Positions 32,230 through 45,001 of a stretch of 64,000 nucleotides of DNA are shown here, piece after piece; position 1 is the first letter of the stretch; every line of letters begins with the position of its first letter. The notes beneath the pieces were generated by a model, which searched no databases, was not told where the DNA came from, and saw only the letters and a list, made by a program, of their open reading frames with translations. Source of the DNA: Pseudogymnoascus destructans (Eukaryota; Ascomycota; Leotiomycetes; Thelebolales; Thelebolaceae); assembly GCF_001641265.1 (NCBI RefSeq), contig NW_020167563.1, positions 1 to 64,000 on the forward strand. The letters are read 5' to 3'. A program made the translations under genes and the position numbers.

Positions 32230-32777
32230 CCAACTAGAACGAACCGACACTTCCTGTCGACTGCAGCATACGGGCTGCCGCGGTAGGTCTCACTTTCTGC
32301 TTCCCTCACTTGTTTTTTGTTCGGCCTTTTGAAGCTGCGTTAGAATAAGGTTTTTTCTTATTACCGTATGATTTTCTTGCTGCCGTATGGTTTTCCTATC
32401 ACCTCACTGCTTTTATCACCGCGCTTTGCTTTTTGGGTGCGATTCTCACTTTTTTCAACTGCTGGCCACGCCGGCGATGGTTCATTCCGAGTATACTGCC
32501 GACTTCTGGCATCGGTAATACCTTGAAGATGGCGCCATCACCGTTTACGGGCCACCGAAGAAGGAACGAAAACGGTGAGTCAATTTTACTATTCTACTAC
32601 GGCTTCTTTTCTATTTACTGGTGCTTGGCGTCGACCGTTTGGGAGGAATCACCGTTGGCATGAGAAACGGGTGGTGCCACGGAGCACGCACCAAAAACCG
32701 TGGGAACACCAGCCCATTTTGGTGACGGTCCCCGTTACCGTCGTGCTACCCTTATTCAATTGTGAAATCCCGGTAAG
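32230..32777 (+). repeat. Long dispersed repeat element, third 3' end
   Basis: GTGCTACCCTTATTCAATTG and CCCGGTAAGGTA at 32729-32777 match the ends of the other two copies. The sequence upstream to about 32230 is similar in character but I could not align it by eye, so the left limit is tentative. Confidence 0.4.
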
Positions 32778-33342
32778 GTACACCCAAAACTCCACTTCTC
32801 CCTCACAATTCATCGCTTAAGTCGCGAAAAAGGGAAAGAAATTACAGCGGCCGACCGCCAAACAACTCCAGTCGCTCTTCCCCCACACCCCCCCCCAAAA
32901 GCAGCCAGCCTTCAACGCCAGGCCGATCATACCCTCGAGCGGAGGCTTAATTTTAACATCTTCAACGCCTCCCCGTCTCTGACTTCATTCACTGTCGTTC
33001 TATCTTCAATTCATCCAATCTTCCAATATACTTCATCTCTCACTCAATCCAAAAGATAGTCTTATCGCCAGTGTAAACAGCCCTGAACACGCCCAAAATC
33101 ACGCAGAGTCGCGGATACGGACAGGTGCTAAGGGGGTGATCTGCTTACATTGGTTTCACTGTTTGGGCTGCAACATCATGGTAGCTGGAGGTCCTCATTG
33201 GTGACAGAGGCGACACAATCGCTGATCACAGGCAATCGAACACACCGTCAGATCTAACTTTTCGACTCCGAGAGAACTCGATCTGACGAGATATCCAACG
33301 GCGACCCAACTACAAACTCAATCTATCGCGTTGAGCAGGATC

Positions 33343-36300
33343 ATGTCGTCCGCTGTGTCGCTCCAGGCTCCACATCAATCAACCACGATAACCTCGCTCC
33401 CGCAGCCACCATCGCCATCGACGCGACAATATTCGTCACAGGCGCAGCAGCCGAGAGACCAGGCGTACAATCAACAGACCGGAAACGCGTCGCCAGCGTC
33501 GACAACGCGGCGGCCATCGAAGCGGCCAAGTGGGAATGGCGCATCTCCTGTAACCCAGCAACAACCACAACAATACTATTCCCCCACAACATCCGCGTTT
33601 CCGATGACGGGCCAACACCACCAATCGCCCGTAGTTTCCGAATCCGCGAATTCTCGCTCAAACGTGACAGGCGCCGAGTACCAACGTGGTATGCCGCCGG
33701 TCGCGCCGCCGAGAACCTCGTCAAACCAGAGATCCTCGGGCCCTGCTCTCGCCGCAGCCGCCGCAGCAGCTACTACTTCGACAGACCGACCGAAATGGAA
33801 TGCACAGCAAGCTGACGACCGGGCAATACACGCGGCAAGAGTAGCTGCTGCTGGTGACGGCCCCCACTCCGACCAGCGGGAATCCTGGCAAACCAACGGC
33901 CACCGATCCAAGGCTGCCGACGACAGCGCGCTTGCAACCGATTCGGCATCTAGATCACGAAGGCGCGCACAGCAGCCAGGGGAAGATTCACCGCACAGAT
34001 CAAACACCACGCGTGAAAGCCGTAGCGCCCAACAACCCCAGCCGCAGAATCGGCAACAAGACATGGGCAATTCGGCGAATGACGCGAATGGCCCGATAAG
34101 AGAGACCAACGATGTCTTGAGCCGTTTGGTCATAAGCCAACCTAAGGTGGATCTGGACAGGGAACGCGAACGCATGGCCGAGGCTGTACCGCGGACCTAC
34201 ACTGGAGATGCTTCTTCTCCTGCCGCGGCCCCCAACGCTGTTGACAACGATGGAAATGATGATGGTCGCGCAGGAGAACGCAGAAGACAGGACCATAGCA
34301 CAAAACGAGAGAAGACGACCAAGTTTGGTGAATACTTCCTCGGAAACACCCTGGGTGAGGGCGAGTTTGGCAAGGTCAAGATGGGCTGGAAGCAAGAAGG
34401 CGGTGTACAGGTAGGCTTTGGAATGATGCTTCGACGAGATTGTATACTAATATACCTCAGGTTGCTATTAAACTAATCCGGAGAGACAGCGTTGGAACGA
34501 ATCCTACGCGACTTGCCAAAATCTACCGCGAGATTGCGATTCTACGAGAGATTTCACATCCGAACATTGTGCGACTCCATGAGATGGTGGAAACCGAGAA
34601 ACACATTGGCATCATTCTAGAATACGCGTCGGGCGGAGAGCTTTTCGACTACATCCTGAACCACCGATACCTGAAGGACAACTCGGCACGGAGATTGTTT
34701 GCTCAGTTGGTCTCGGGGGTTGGCTACCTTCACAAGAAGGGAATCGTCCACCGTGATCTGAAGCTGGAGAACTTACTACTGGACCGCAACCGCAACATCA
34801 TCATCACTGATTTCGGCTTTGCCAATACCTTCAACCCCGTGGATGAGCTCGGGGAAGAGGTGGAGTACGGCCTATCGAGTCGTGATTATGTGAGGCGGAT
34901 GGAGCTTGACAGGATCCTGCCTGGTGGCTTCCGACGAGGCGATCTGATGCAGACCAGCTGTGGAAGTCCGTGTTATGCTGCCCCGGAGCTGGTCGTTAGC
35001 GACTCCTTGTACACCGGCCGCAAGGTTGATGTCTGGAGTTGCGGAGTTATCTTGGTATGCACCAGCCCCAGATTGTGTCAAGATATAGAACTAACTTGCT
35101 TTCTTCAGTATGCAATGCTTGCAGGGTACCTTCCCTTCGATGACGACCCAGCGAACCCCGAAGGTGACAATATTAACCTTCTCTACAAATATATCGTATC
35201 CACGCCTTTAACATTCCCCGAATATGTCACTCCTCATGCCAGAGACCTTCTCAGACGAATTCTTGTCCCAGATCCACGAAAGCGCGCCGACCTCTTCGAG
35301 GTTGCGAGACACAGCTGGCTGAGCGAATACGCTCATGTTGTGGGCTTTATTACCAGCAATACCACCTCGCCAGCAGATATTGCCAATACAACCGTCAAGG
35401 AAGAGCGTTCGGACGGCGGATCATTACTTGCCCGCAGTGCGTCGGTCAGAGAGCCAACGAAGTCGCAGAAACCTGCGCCGGCTGTTGGAGACCTTGCACG
35501 AAAGCATGGGAACGTCGACCAAGACGCCGAAGACCACACCACCCCCAAAGCCAACAAGGATGCCAAACGCCGTACATTGCAGGTCGAATACGTGGCACCT
35601 CGACAGCAGACCGTCAGAGGCGAAGATATCTCCTCTGCTCCTCAATCAGTATCCAGAACGCGTGCTGGTGCTGACAGCCAGGGCCATGCTGAAGTGGGCG
35701 CTGCCGCACAAGAGAAAAGACGGGTCGCGTCTTCAGAGAAGCCATTGCCCCTGGCACCTGGATCTGCACGGGACTCTAAGAAGCCTCCCAGCGCGCATCG
35801 CAGCCAACCCATGGCCGCTCCATCCAGGCCTGGCAGAGAACCAGCACGTTCCACCTCCGAAAATGCATTCATGGCACCGTTGCTGGGCCAGGGTATTGCA
35901 AGGCCTAACACTGGTGGTTCTATGACGTCCACTCAAAGCGGAATTAATACAACACATTACAGCCAGACGGCTGCTCCTACTGTTGCCACCACCAACGCTC
36001 ACGGCCGCATGTCTCAACCCACTACGAGCAATGGGCAGCGATACGATGTCTCCCCTGAAGGTGAATCTGACTACGGCCGTCCAAGCATTAGCCAAGGAAT
36101 TCCACCGAAGTTCGCCAGACTCTCTGGCCTGGAAGACTCCGCTGCAGACGCACCTCCAACTCGCTCGCACAAGCGTTCTAGCACTATTGGTAGCATATTC
36201 GGTCGTCATGGGTCGATATTCGGAGGCAAGACAAACGCCGAGAAACCGAAGAAGTCCTATCCGCCAGTGAGCTACCCTGGTCCAGCTGCAGCTGGCGAGG

Positions 36301-37097
36301 TCAGCAGACAATCGGTTGATTCTAGCCGCCGTTCTATATCCTTTGGGTTTGGCAAGAAGAGGAGTGGCAGCGTTACTGGGTCTACGGGTGGTGATTCTGA
36401 CCAAAAGAAATCAACGAGACGATTCTCGCTCCTCCCAGCAAGCTTTTCGTTGAAATCCATCGGTATTGGAAAAGAGTCTGACTCTGCAACTCCATCTGAA
36501 GATGGTCGCTATTACGACGATGGAGTCGATCGTTCCGCTGCGTACGGCGAGCCAGCACCGCCGGTTGAGAAACTCCAAAGCAGGCCTCAGACCAACGCGG
36601 TTGCTCCAATATACACTCGAAGCCGCGATGGGTCTCAACAGGCTGCAAAAGCTCCACCGATTGCGACCCCGATACACCAACGTTACGCATCTACAACCCA
36701 GCAGCCTCCTCCACCCACAGCATACGATGGGCAATCTGACTTCGGGCCCCGCCCAACATACCGCCCGAAGACCATAGACTCCCCGCCACCCACGGAACCA
36801 GCGCACTCTAGCTATCCAAACCTGGCCAAGAGCCAGACGCGCCAGGCGGCGCAGAATGCAAGATATAACCAGAACCAAGGGTATAACGATTACGATTCTG
36901 ACAGACAGGCCGGCAAGGGTGGAAGAGGCGCCTTACAAAAGAACAACCGCAAGTTTACGGAAGCGTATGAGGCCGATGGTGGACAAGACCAGGGAGGGTA
37001 CGGAGGTAATAACCACACGTCTGGCAGCAGCGGCGCGGCCAGGAAGGTGATGGACTTTTTTAGACGAAGAGGACGGGCGAGAGAAGGTGAGATGTGA
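33343..37097 (+). CDS. KIN4: KIN4/FRK1-type serine/threonine protein kinase
   Basis: Ser/Thr kinase of the KIN4 branch, which in yeast acts in the spindle position checkpoint. Exons 33343-34410, 34461-35054 and 35109-37097 join in phase to 1216 residues. A Gln/Ser/Pro-rich disordered N-terminus of about 325 residues precedes the kinase domain: Gly-loop GEGEFGKV (338-345), VAIK lysine 360, catalytic HRDLKLENLLL, DFGFAN, and activation-loop CGSPCYAAPE with an insertion (about 30 residues after DFGFANTF) characteristic of this branch. Intron 2 falls inside the domain after VWSCGVIL. It is 54 bp with no in-frame stop, so retention would add 18 residues rather than truncate. The long basic Ser-rich tail (over 500 residues) ends MDFFRRRGRAREGEM. 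KIN4 is the closest yeast match by recollection; orthology is inferred. Confidence 0.88.
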
Positions 37098-37890
37098 GCG
37101 ATTGAGCGACGAGAATTTCAAGGAAAAGAGAGAGAGAGAGCAAGCGAGCAAGGTGAAGACAAAGTTTTGATATATTTCTTGGCAGGCGGGGCGTGAAGGA
37201 GTCCTACTTTTTGTGCTTTGCTCTTATTTCGCCATTTGGGGATCGCTTCTATTTTTGCGTGCGAGGGACGGGGGGGCTGCTGGAGGGTGCGATGATTGAT
37301 TGTGCGATTATAATAGGCGGATGCCTGGGCATGGGACGCGATGCATTGGGGAGGGGCGGAATGTATGTTTTGATATTGGTTTTCGAAGTTGCGAGAGGGG
37401 GGGAGGAGGAGTGGGAAGGAGATAGAGAGTGTTGTTGGTGTCAGCGTGAAGAGCGAAGAAAGTGGGAGTGGATGGAGCAAGAAGGATGTACTGTTTAATT
37501 GGCTTTTAATACCCCACACTACTACCGCCTTATATAGTATATTGCAAGTGTTGGCCACGATTGGTGTCTGTCTTCAATCGAGTCTTCATCTCTTCATTTC
37601 CCATCTCAGTGTTTACTTCATAAATGTGCATAATATGATTGTGCTCACAATGTAAAAAAATAAACGCCACGTCACCTGACTTCGTAATTTCGCGTCAGTC
37701 ATACTGTGGCTGTCTGTATGTGGCGGTGCTGGGCTTCTGACGTCATCCATTCCTTCCAGCAGGGGAAATTGGAGCGCTTGTGATAAGCTTGTACTTTCTT
37801 AGAGTCACGCTCTATCTACGGAGTACCAGACATCAAAAAGACAAACTCCTTTTATCTGCAAATTTATCACCCTCAAAAGACCCCGAATCG

Positions 37891-40262
37891 ATGAAGGAGC
37901 CCCCGCCTACCCAAGCAACAGTCACGGACCGTCTACGCTCATGGCTACACCCTAAACCAGACGAAAACGAGGGCACAGAGCTGCCCACGACCCTCCCCCC
38001 CACCACCTCCCCCACCACCTCCCCCACCACCTCCCCCACCACCTCAACGACCCATAGCCACCATGGCTCCAACGGCAGCGAGAAGAACATCACCTTCGCA
38101 GACACCAATGGCAACGGCGCCGCAACCCATGAAAATGGCCACGCGATCAACATCGCATCTCTCTCCGGCACAACGCCTCAGCCCGATACGGAGGCTGAGG
38201 GGACGGGGTTTGTCGTGAGCGGCAAGGAGGAGAAGAAGAAAAAGAATATTGCAGTGCGCTTTGCGCTCACTACTAAGAAAATCGTCGGCTCGAGCTGGCT
38301 TAATGTCATCCTCGTGTTCGTGCCCGTGGGCATCGCCGTTGAGGCAGCCCACGCTAGCCCAATCATCATCTTCGTGATGAACGCAATTGCCATCGTGCCG
38401 TTGGCTGGACTGCTGAGTTACGCGACGGAGAGCGTCGCGAAGCGCATGGGTGACACTGTCGGGGCGCTGATGAACGTCACATTTGGAAACTCGGTCGAGC
38501 TGATTATTTTCATTATCGCTCTGGCCAAAAACGAGATCCGCATTGTGCAGGCGTCCCTGCTGGGATCGATCCTGGCTAATCTGCTACTGATTCTTGGACT
38601 TGCCTTTTTTATCGGTGGGCTGAGATTCCGGGAGCAGATTTACAATAGCACGATTACGCAGATGAGCGCTTGTCTGCTCAGTCTGAGTGTTATGAGTCTT
38701 CTGCTGCCTACTGCTTTCCACGCTGCCTTCAACGATCAAAATCAGGCGAAGGCAGATAAAGCAGTTGTCAAGGTCAGCAGAGGCACGAGCGTCATTTTGC
38801 TGCTCGTCTATGGTCTCTACCTCGTCTTCCAGCTCAACTCGCACGCGTACTTGTATCAGAGTACGCCACAGCACATCATCGACGAGGAATCTGCACCTGG
38901 GCCAGTGGCGCTTTGGATGGAGTCTTCAACCGATGATTCTTCCTCTAGCTTTAGCTCCGATGACTCTGATGACTCGAATGGCACAGCCGCTAAGATCAAG
39001 CGCGCTATCAGGCGTGGTGGCCGAAGACGCCGCAAGTCGAGCGTGAGCACCGCCAACACGTTTGATCGCGCGAACCTATCCCGGAATACCTTTTACGAGG
39101 AAACTGGCGGCCCATCCACGCAGCCCGTGGGTGCTGCCGACGCAGACATCGAGGATAACTCGACGCCCCTGTGTTCAACCAGCAGAAGCCGCCACAACAG
39201 CATCAACGAGAAGCAGGAAAAACCATCCCGTAAAGAACGCAAGGAGCGCAAACGCCAAAAGCACGCTGAGAAGAAGGAGCGCAAAAAGGCAAACAAGGCA
39301 CTGCGCGAGCAGGCCGAGATGGAAGAGGCCCAAGCCAAAGAGCCCATGGGCGACTATGCACCCCGCCGCGTCGACTTCGCCGTCGCAGACACGGAGATCC
39401 AGGCACCCATCCCAAAACGCCCATTCCTGAAGAGCATCCGCCCCGCCTTGCCAAAGACTCTCTCGCAGAGCGTCTTCACCCAACCACCGCCCTCCGCGTC
39501 GCCTCACCCCGTAGCCACGCCAGGCCCGGTCCCACTTATCCGCTACGGCATCCGCCGCACGAACTCGCTGCCATTACGACTGGACACCCCTGCTGGCGCC
39601 GAGGCAGCAGTCGCTCCCAACCAGATCATCCACGCGTCGTCGTCGATTCCTATCCACCCTCATACCGAGAAGGTGGAGGAGGACGAGGATGATATCTCGC
39701 GCACGACGGCTGTGATTCTCCTGCTCATCTCTACTGGTTTGGTCGCCGTGTGCGCCGAGTACATGGTTGCTAGTATCAATGATGTTACTACGCATACTGC
39801 CCTCGGCGAGACGTTTGTGGGATTGATCATCCTGCCTATTGTTGGTAATGCGGCGGAACACGTGACGGCTGTTACGGTGGCGACGAAGAATAAGGTTGAT
39901 CTTGCTATTGGTGTTGCTGTTGGAAGTAGTATTCAGATTGGTATGTCTCCCTCTTTCCCCCTTATTTCTGAAAAATAGAACGTGGGCTAACATTCTTAAC
40001 AGCACTCTTTGTAACCCCTTTCATCGTCCTCCTGGGATGGATGATGGATAAACCCATGTCACTGTACTTCACCCTCTTCGAGACGGTATGTCTCTTCGTG
40101 TCGGCCTTCATTGTCAACTTCCTCGTCCTGGACGGTCGCAGCAATTACCTTGAGGGCGCGCTGTTGTGTGCTGCATATGTTATTATCGCCGTGGCAGCAT
40201 TCTTTTACCCAGTTCTTGGGGACCAGAGTTTGTTGGGCGGTAATACTGCTGCTGGTAGCTAG
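37891..40262 (+). CDS. CAX-type vacuolar Ca2+/H+ exchanger
   Basis: Vacuolar cation/proton antiporter of the CaCA superfamily (yeast VCX1 group) that moves Ca2+ into the vacuole. Exons 37891-39940 and 40003-40262 join in phase to 769 residues; ATG 37891 is the first in the frame. The two conserved alpha-repeat motifs are present: GNSVELI near residue 200 and GNAAEHVTAV near 655. About eleven hydrophobic segments lie in two blocks. The protein is much longer than VCX1 (about 410) because of an acidic Ser-rich and then very basic cytosolic loop (about residues 335-600, with a KERKERKRQKHAEKKERKK run) and a Thr-Pro repeat near residue 40 encoded by an (ACCTCCCCC)n tract. Such loops are common in filamentous fungal CAX proteins. 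Confidence 0.9.
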
Positions 40263-40614
40263 ATGGGTTGAGGATGAGGTGGATAGATGGGGGTGATAGG
40301 ATGTGAGGAGAGGGGGGGTAGGAGATGGGTTGCTTTGAAACACTTATGTGAATTTCTGTTCTTCTGTAGTTAGGTAGTTGAACTGAATTTGCAACGGGCA
40401 ACCGATAAAACTACACTGTTCAGGAGACTATGCCCATTTTTGAATATGTCGTGTTTGCATGGATAGCCTGCAACCAGGCAATATGTAACCTTACAAGCTG
40501 TACGATGAGACCATCTATGTCACTACGCACCTGCCATGGTCATGGCTAAAAGCATATCTCAATATAATTAAAAGACTCCGCCTTGGTTGTCGTTTGGAGG
40601 GTTCCTTGGTGGAA

Positions 40615-40890
40615 TTAACTTCTCCACGGTGGAGTTGGGCCAAGTAGAAAAGCTATGTAGACCGCTATGGCAGTCCATATAACAGTCGTCCATAAGAGAA
40701 TTGGGTTGTTGATACGCTCCTGTACGTTGCGTTGAACAGACTCAAACTCTTCTTGTTCCTGCGGTCTGGGCTTCTCGTCGCGATGCCTGCTAGGGTAAGG
40801 GTTCAACAGCGAGATAGCATACATCCCTTGACTGCGGTCGGCACAGTTCAAAGATCTCGCCGTGGGGCCTCTGAAATCCGCGTTGGGCAA
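40615..40890 (-). CDS. Possible small membrane protein, uncertain
   Basis: A 91-codon minus-strand frame with a charged middle (RHRDEKPRPQEQEEFESVQR) and one C-terminal hydrophobic segment (NPILLWTTVIWTAIAVYIAF) resembles a tail-anchored protein. The frame opens with a non-ATG codon and is continuous upstream without ATG, so a 5' exon would be needed; none was convincingly found. Could be spurious. Antisense to nothing recognised; convergent with the exchanger gene. Confidence 0.3.
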   Translation of the reverse strand: MPNADFRGPTARSLNCADRSQGMYAISLLNPYPSRHRDEKPRPQEQEEFESVQRNVQERINNPILLWTTVIWTAIAVYIAFLLGPTPPWRS

Positions 40891-41182
40891 CTTGCATTGA
40901 GCCTTCGAGATCGAGCTGTACGAGTGGCAAATTATTAAAGAGGGTAATAAACCGCTTCATAATTCCCTGTGAGCAAGTGATGTGATGGTCGTTTAGTTCT
41001 AAACTGTCTGCTACTCCCCTACCCCTTTCCCACCACTCTCAGGGGACACCCACGCACCGTATATCGCCGGCTTTCACCAGACAAAAATAACCACAACGTT
41101 CGTCGTAATAGATATCCAGCATTGCAAAAAGGTAGAAACCCATTCCAGTATCTAGAAGACTTACAACGCAAAACAAAATATT

Positions 41183-41278
41183 CGACCCTGATGGGGATCG
41201 AACCCACAATCTCTGCCTTTCATAAACGTGAGGTCACGTTAGTCGGAGGGCAACGCGGTACCTTTTCGCCACAGGGCC
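41183..41278 (-). tRNA. tRNA-Arg (anticodon CCG) with intron
   Basis: On the minus strand: acceptor GGCCCTG pairs with CAGGGTC (one G-U); D stem GCG/CGC; anticodon stem TTGCC/GGCAG (one G-U); loop CTCCGA-C with anticodon CCG; T arm GTGGG-TTCGATC-CCCAT. About 24 extra bases between position 37 and the 3' side of the loop form the usual intron. A run of T residues (41172-41178 on the minus strand) serves as Pol III terminator. Confidence 0.87.
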
Positions 41279-41478
41279 AGACAGTTGTACGATTTTAAAA
41301 CTATAGTATGCTATACTCCACTACACCTCGCTCCTCCAATCGAATCCCGAAATTGAGGATTTTTGAAATCTTTGTGTCATCTCGCACTCAACCCAGCTCA
41401 TGTGAGCAGATATATGGAGGACAACTCCGGGCGCCTCTTGGCTCTTAACACACACCATACTCCAGTTTATCTCTTGAT

Positions 41479-42809
41479 ATGGCCGGAAACTATGTTGGTG
41501 ACTCGGATGTGAAAGATGGTCTTCCTCCTTTCGATCACGTGAAGTACTCGCCGCCCCCTTTTACTTCCCTGGTCTGCAGTTGCTAAGCATTGCGCAGTCC
41601 CTTGAAGCTGTTTGATATTGCTAGAGAGCAGGGAAGACCACTGTATACCTCGGCGCCTATGGTGAGGTATAGCAAGGTAGGCAGGACTGGAGGGCATGTT
41701 ACGGGACTGTGGCTGATGAACTGGATAGCTTGCTTTTCGTCAGACAGTGCATAAGTATGGCGTTGACCTATGCTGGACACCGATGGTATGCTCCATTCTG
41801 CCCTGGGCCATCATCAAGGATCACCACTTACGTTCTTTCCGCAGATCCTAGCAAAAGAGTTCAACAGAAGCGTCTTCGCCCGGGACAGCGGTACAAACAG
41901 CCTCCCTCGCCCCATTTCCTTCCACAGACTCTAACCCCCCACAAGACTTTACACTCCCCCCCTCTCCCACCTCCGTCCCAACCATCCTCCAATTCGGCGC
42001 CAACTCCCCCCTCGAGTTCGCGCGCGCAACAAGCACACTGGCACCCTTCGTATCAGGCGTAGACCTCAACTGCGGCTGTCCCCAGTCCTGGGCATGCGCA
42101 GAATGTCTCGGCGCCGCGCTGATGAACAAACGCGAGCTCGTTGCTGATATCGTCAAAGAAGCGAAGGCGACGCTGAAGAGGGACGGGTATGAAGGGCAGA
42201 GAACAGTTAGTGTTAAAATCAGGATACACAAAGACTTACGGTACTCCCTCCTGACAGCCCAAACTCCACACGCGACTTCCAGAACCCCACAAAGAGACCA
42301 GGGAGACTGACAAAACCAGCCAAACAATAGACTTCATCAAGACCGTCCAAGACGCCGGCGTCGACTTCCTCACCATCCACGGTCGCACCAAATCCCAACG
42401 CTCCTCCGAACCCGTCAACACAGAAGCTCTCTCCCTCCTCCGCCCCCACGTCACCGTCCCCCTCATCGCCAACGGCGACGTCTCAACCCTCGCAATCGCA
42501 TCTTCCATCGCCGCCGAAACGGGCATCGACGGCGTCATGTCCGCGCGCGATATCCTGGCCAACCCGGCCCTGTTCGCGGGGCACGATGCGTGTCCGTGGG
42601 AGGCGGTGGAGCACTTCATGAATCGCGTTGTCAGGGCGCCGATTCCGTTTAAGCTTGTGTTGCATCATTTGAGTCAGATGACGGGGAGTGCTGGAGGGGG
42701 GAAGCCAGCGTTGTTGGGGAAGGAGGAGAGGGGGGGACTGATGGAGTGTCGGGATATGATTGAGGTGATTGATTTTTTGGATCGGGTCAAGGGGATTACA
42801 CGGCTTTAG
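41479..42809 (+). CDS. DUS4: tRNA-dihydrouridine synthase, DUS4 type
   Basis: FMN enzyme that reduces uridines in the D-loop of tRNA. Six exons: 41479-41543, 41598-41676, 41729-41785, 41845-41890, 41928-42240, 42320-42809, all in phase, 349 residues. Family motifs across exon joints: PLKLFDIAREQGRPLY, SAPMVRYSK/LAFRQTV, LCWTPM/ILAKEFNRS, QFGANSPLEFARA, and the catalytic-cysteine segment VDLNCGCPQ followed by CLGAALM. Then come SVKIRIHKDLR/QTIDFIK, TIHGRTKSQRS, VPLIANGDV and GVMSARDILANPALF. The first intron donor (GTACTC) was chosen because it alone keeps the frame. The gene was not visible as one frame because its exons are short. The tRNA-Arg gene 200 bp upstream is probably coincidental. 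Confidence 0.9.
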
Positions 42810-43332
42810 ATGGGGGTATATAAATGATAGGCATATAAATGATGGCAATGGAACAGAACTAAATGGATATGGCTTGTACATGTAGATTATGCTTCTATTT
42901 TGTTGTACATTCCGGGCTAGATTTTTCAAACCGCCCATACGAGCGCCCTTTACCCCTTTCCCTCGCCAACCAATCACCTGCAACCACCACACCTATAATA
43001 AATCGTACATCTAAAGACATGCCGCCATGACTTCGATCAAAGAGTGGGGAGAGCCAGACCGTCGAGTCCAGTAACCAAAGCAGACCCCTTGGGCCAAAGC
43101 GCCATCGCTCGGGCGCAACGAACTCCCACCTCCACACATGCTATATACATACAAAATATGCCTTACAATTACAGTACATTTCGGCTGCCCCCTGCTGAAA
43201 TACGTATTTTCCATAGCGGCGAAACCTAGATCGATCCCCGGAGCCACAAAGGAAATCGCTATGCAAAAGAATGCCGACAAAAAAGGGCCCGTTTTTAGTA
43301 CTCGAAAAGAAAATTCAAGATGATCGCGCTCC

Positions 43333-45001
43333 TCATATGTAGTCGCGTCCGCTCTTCTGCAGCTCGATAAGCCTCCAGCCGCGGGTCTCGGGGTTGTTGA
43401 CTTCCTCCGGGATGCGGGTCACGCCGATGGCGTAGGTGACCAGCTGGACCTTATCCTCCATTCCGGCAGCGAGGTCGTTGGACTTCGCGTTGCGGTAGAC
43501 GTGAACCTCCTGTGTCCTGCAGGTGACGATGAAGACTGGGACATCTCCGGGCTCCAGCATTCTCGCGGACATAATGTCGACGTGCCTGATATCCAAGATC
43601 CTTCCGTCCGACTTCAAGCCAGCAGTGGTGTACTGCTTTGATAACGCGTCGTAGACCGAGAACTGTGCTGCGCTGAGCCACAGTCTAAGAGTCTCGGTAT
43701 CACCCTTGACGTATGCGTCGAGAACTTCAGGAAGGATATATTCGCGCATCTCACGGAGGAACGGCTCGAGCTGGAATCCAGGGTCCATCTCGCGGAACTT
43801 CTTGATGACCATTGCCGTCTCGTTCTCGGCGAAGAAGCCGGCAATGCGGTCCGAGATCGATCGCGCAGTCGATACGAGGGGGTTTTCAGATTCGTTGTAG
43901 GCCGATTTCATTGAGAACAGACCCTGCATGACCTTGTTGGAGTCGCGGAACTCGCGCCACGACTCCTTCCAGGCTGCATCCTTGTGAAGAGTGACATTGG
44001 TTCCGGCACTGCAAATTGTTAGCATCAAGTTTCTAGTAGGCGAGGGTATAATCGTACTTTGGATCTTCTTTGGCGACTTCCCGAGGACCTGGAACACCGC
44101 CGTTTTCAGCGAGCTCTCTGGCCTCTCTCGACTTCCTCCTCTCCTCCTTCTCAACCCATCCACCATATCTCGAGCTGCTACCATCATCGATAACATTCTT
44201 CACGTTCTTGTATGCTTCGGTCTCGCGAAGCGGCCGGGTTGACTTCTCAAGCACGTCCCCGGTGGCGTTGACCGTCGACCGAACACCCTTCACCACATGT
44301 GTATCCCACGTCCACGCAGCTCCTTTACCCACGGCACCAGCAGTTGTCTTCAACACCTTCGCGCCGGTAGACGAGACTCTGCTTGTGCTAGCCTCGTATG
44401 CTTGACGTGCGCGCTTTACCGATTCGCTCTCCGTGAATTGATGGGCTGAATCCGACAGGGCCTTGGTTCCCTCGTTCCACTCCTTCGAGGACTTGAACTC
44501 GGACTGCAATGTTTCGGTAAACACCTGCCACGGTGACTTCTCTCCGTGAGGTGGAGGGGGTGGTGGGGCTTCCTTCTTCTCCTCTTTATCGCCTTCGGAC
44601 TTCTCTTCGTCCTTCGGCTTCTCCTCTCCAGCTTGCTCGGGGTTTTCGCTGGCCTTCTTGGCAGCTTCCTCTGCAGTCTCCTGGGTGGCAGATTCTTCCT
44701 TGGGGACGTCCTTCGCCGTGTCCTTGCTCTTCTCCCGTCTCAGCGATGCCGACTGATGAAGAGTTCGCCTAGATCGGGGGGAGGCTTGGTCGGCTAGAAA
44801 GGATTCGGGTAAGAATTGGGATCTCAGTGGTAATAATTCAACACGTAGAGAAGATGTAGAAGTAGAGTGAAGACCGGCAATCTGCGCCTGGCTGATAGAC
44901 TGCGTATATGCCGCGATTCGTGTGTTCACAGGCCTTGCCGCAGTCGCAGCCCTTAAGGGAGAGCTCAGCAGCGCTGTTGCCGACAGCCGTAAACCGTTCA
45001 T
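43333..45001 (-). CDS. TIM44: Mitochondrial import inner membrane translocase subunit TIM44
   Basis: Matrix-side scaffold that tethers mtHsp70 to the TIM23 channel during protein import. Exons 45001-44058 and 44008-43333 join in phase (DPN-AGTNVTLHKD) to 539 residues. The N-terminus is a basic presequence, followed by a Lys/Glu-rich region with a proline run (about residues 100-165, Tim14/mtHsp70-contact side). Then comes the helical segment around SPWQVFTETLQSEFKSSKEW and the C-terminal Tim44 domain (WKESWREFRDSNKVMQGLF, IAGFFAENETAMVIKKFREM, ILDIRHVDIMSARMLEPGDV). Divergently arranged with the uS11m gene, 313 bp apart. Confidence 0.94.

Noticed and set aside
33576..34175. Antisense frames within the KIN4-like gene
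   Set aside because: They mirror the Gln/Ser-rich N-terminus in a GC-rich exon; the sense strand has a complete spliced kinase.
40900..40990. ATG near 40962 (minus) as the start of the small membrane-protein frame
   Set aside because: That ATG opens a different frame (MKRFITLFNN) which does not join the hydrophobic frame without a shift or an unsupported intron.
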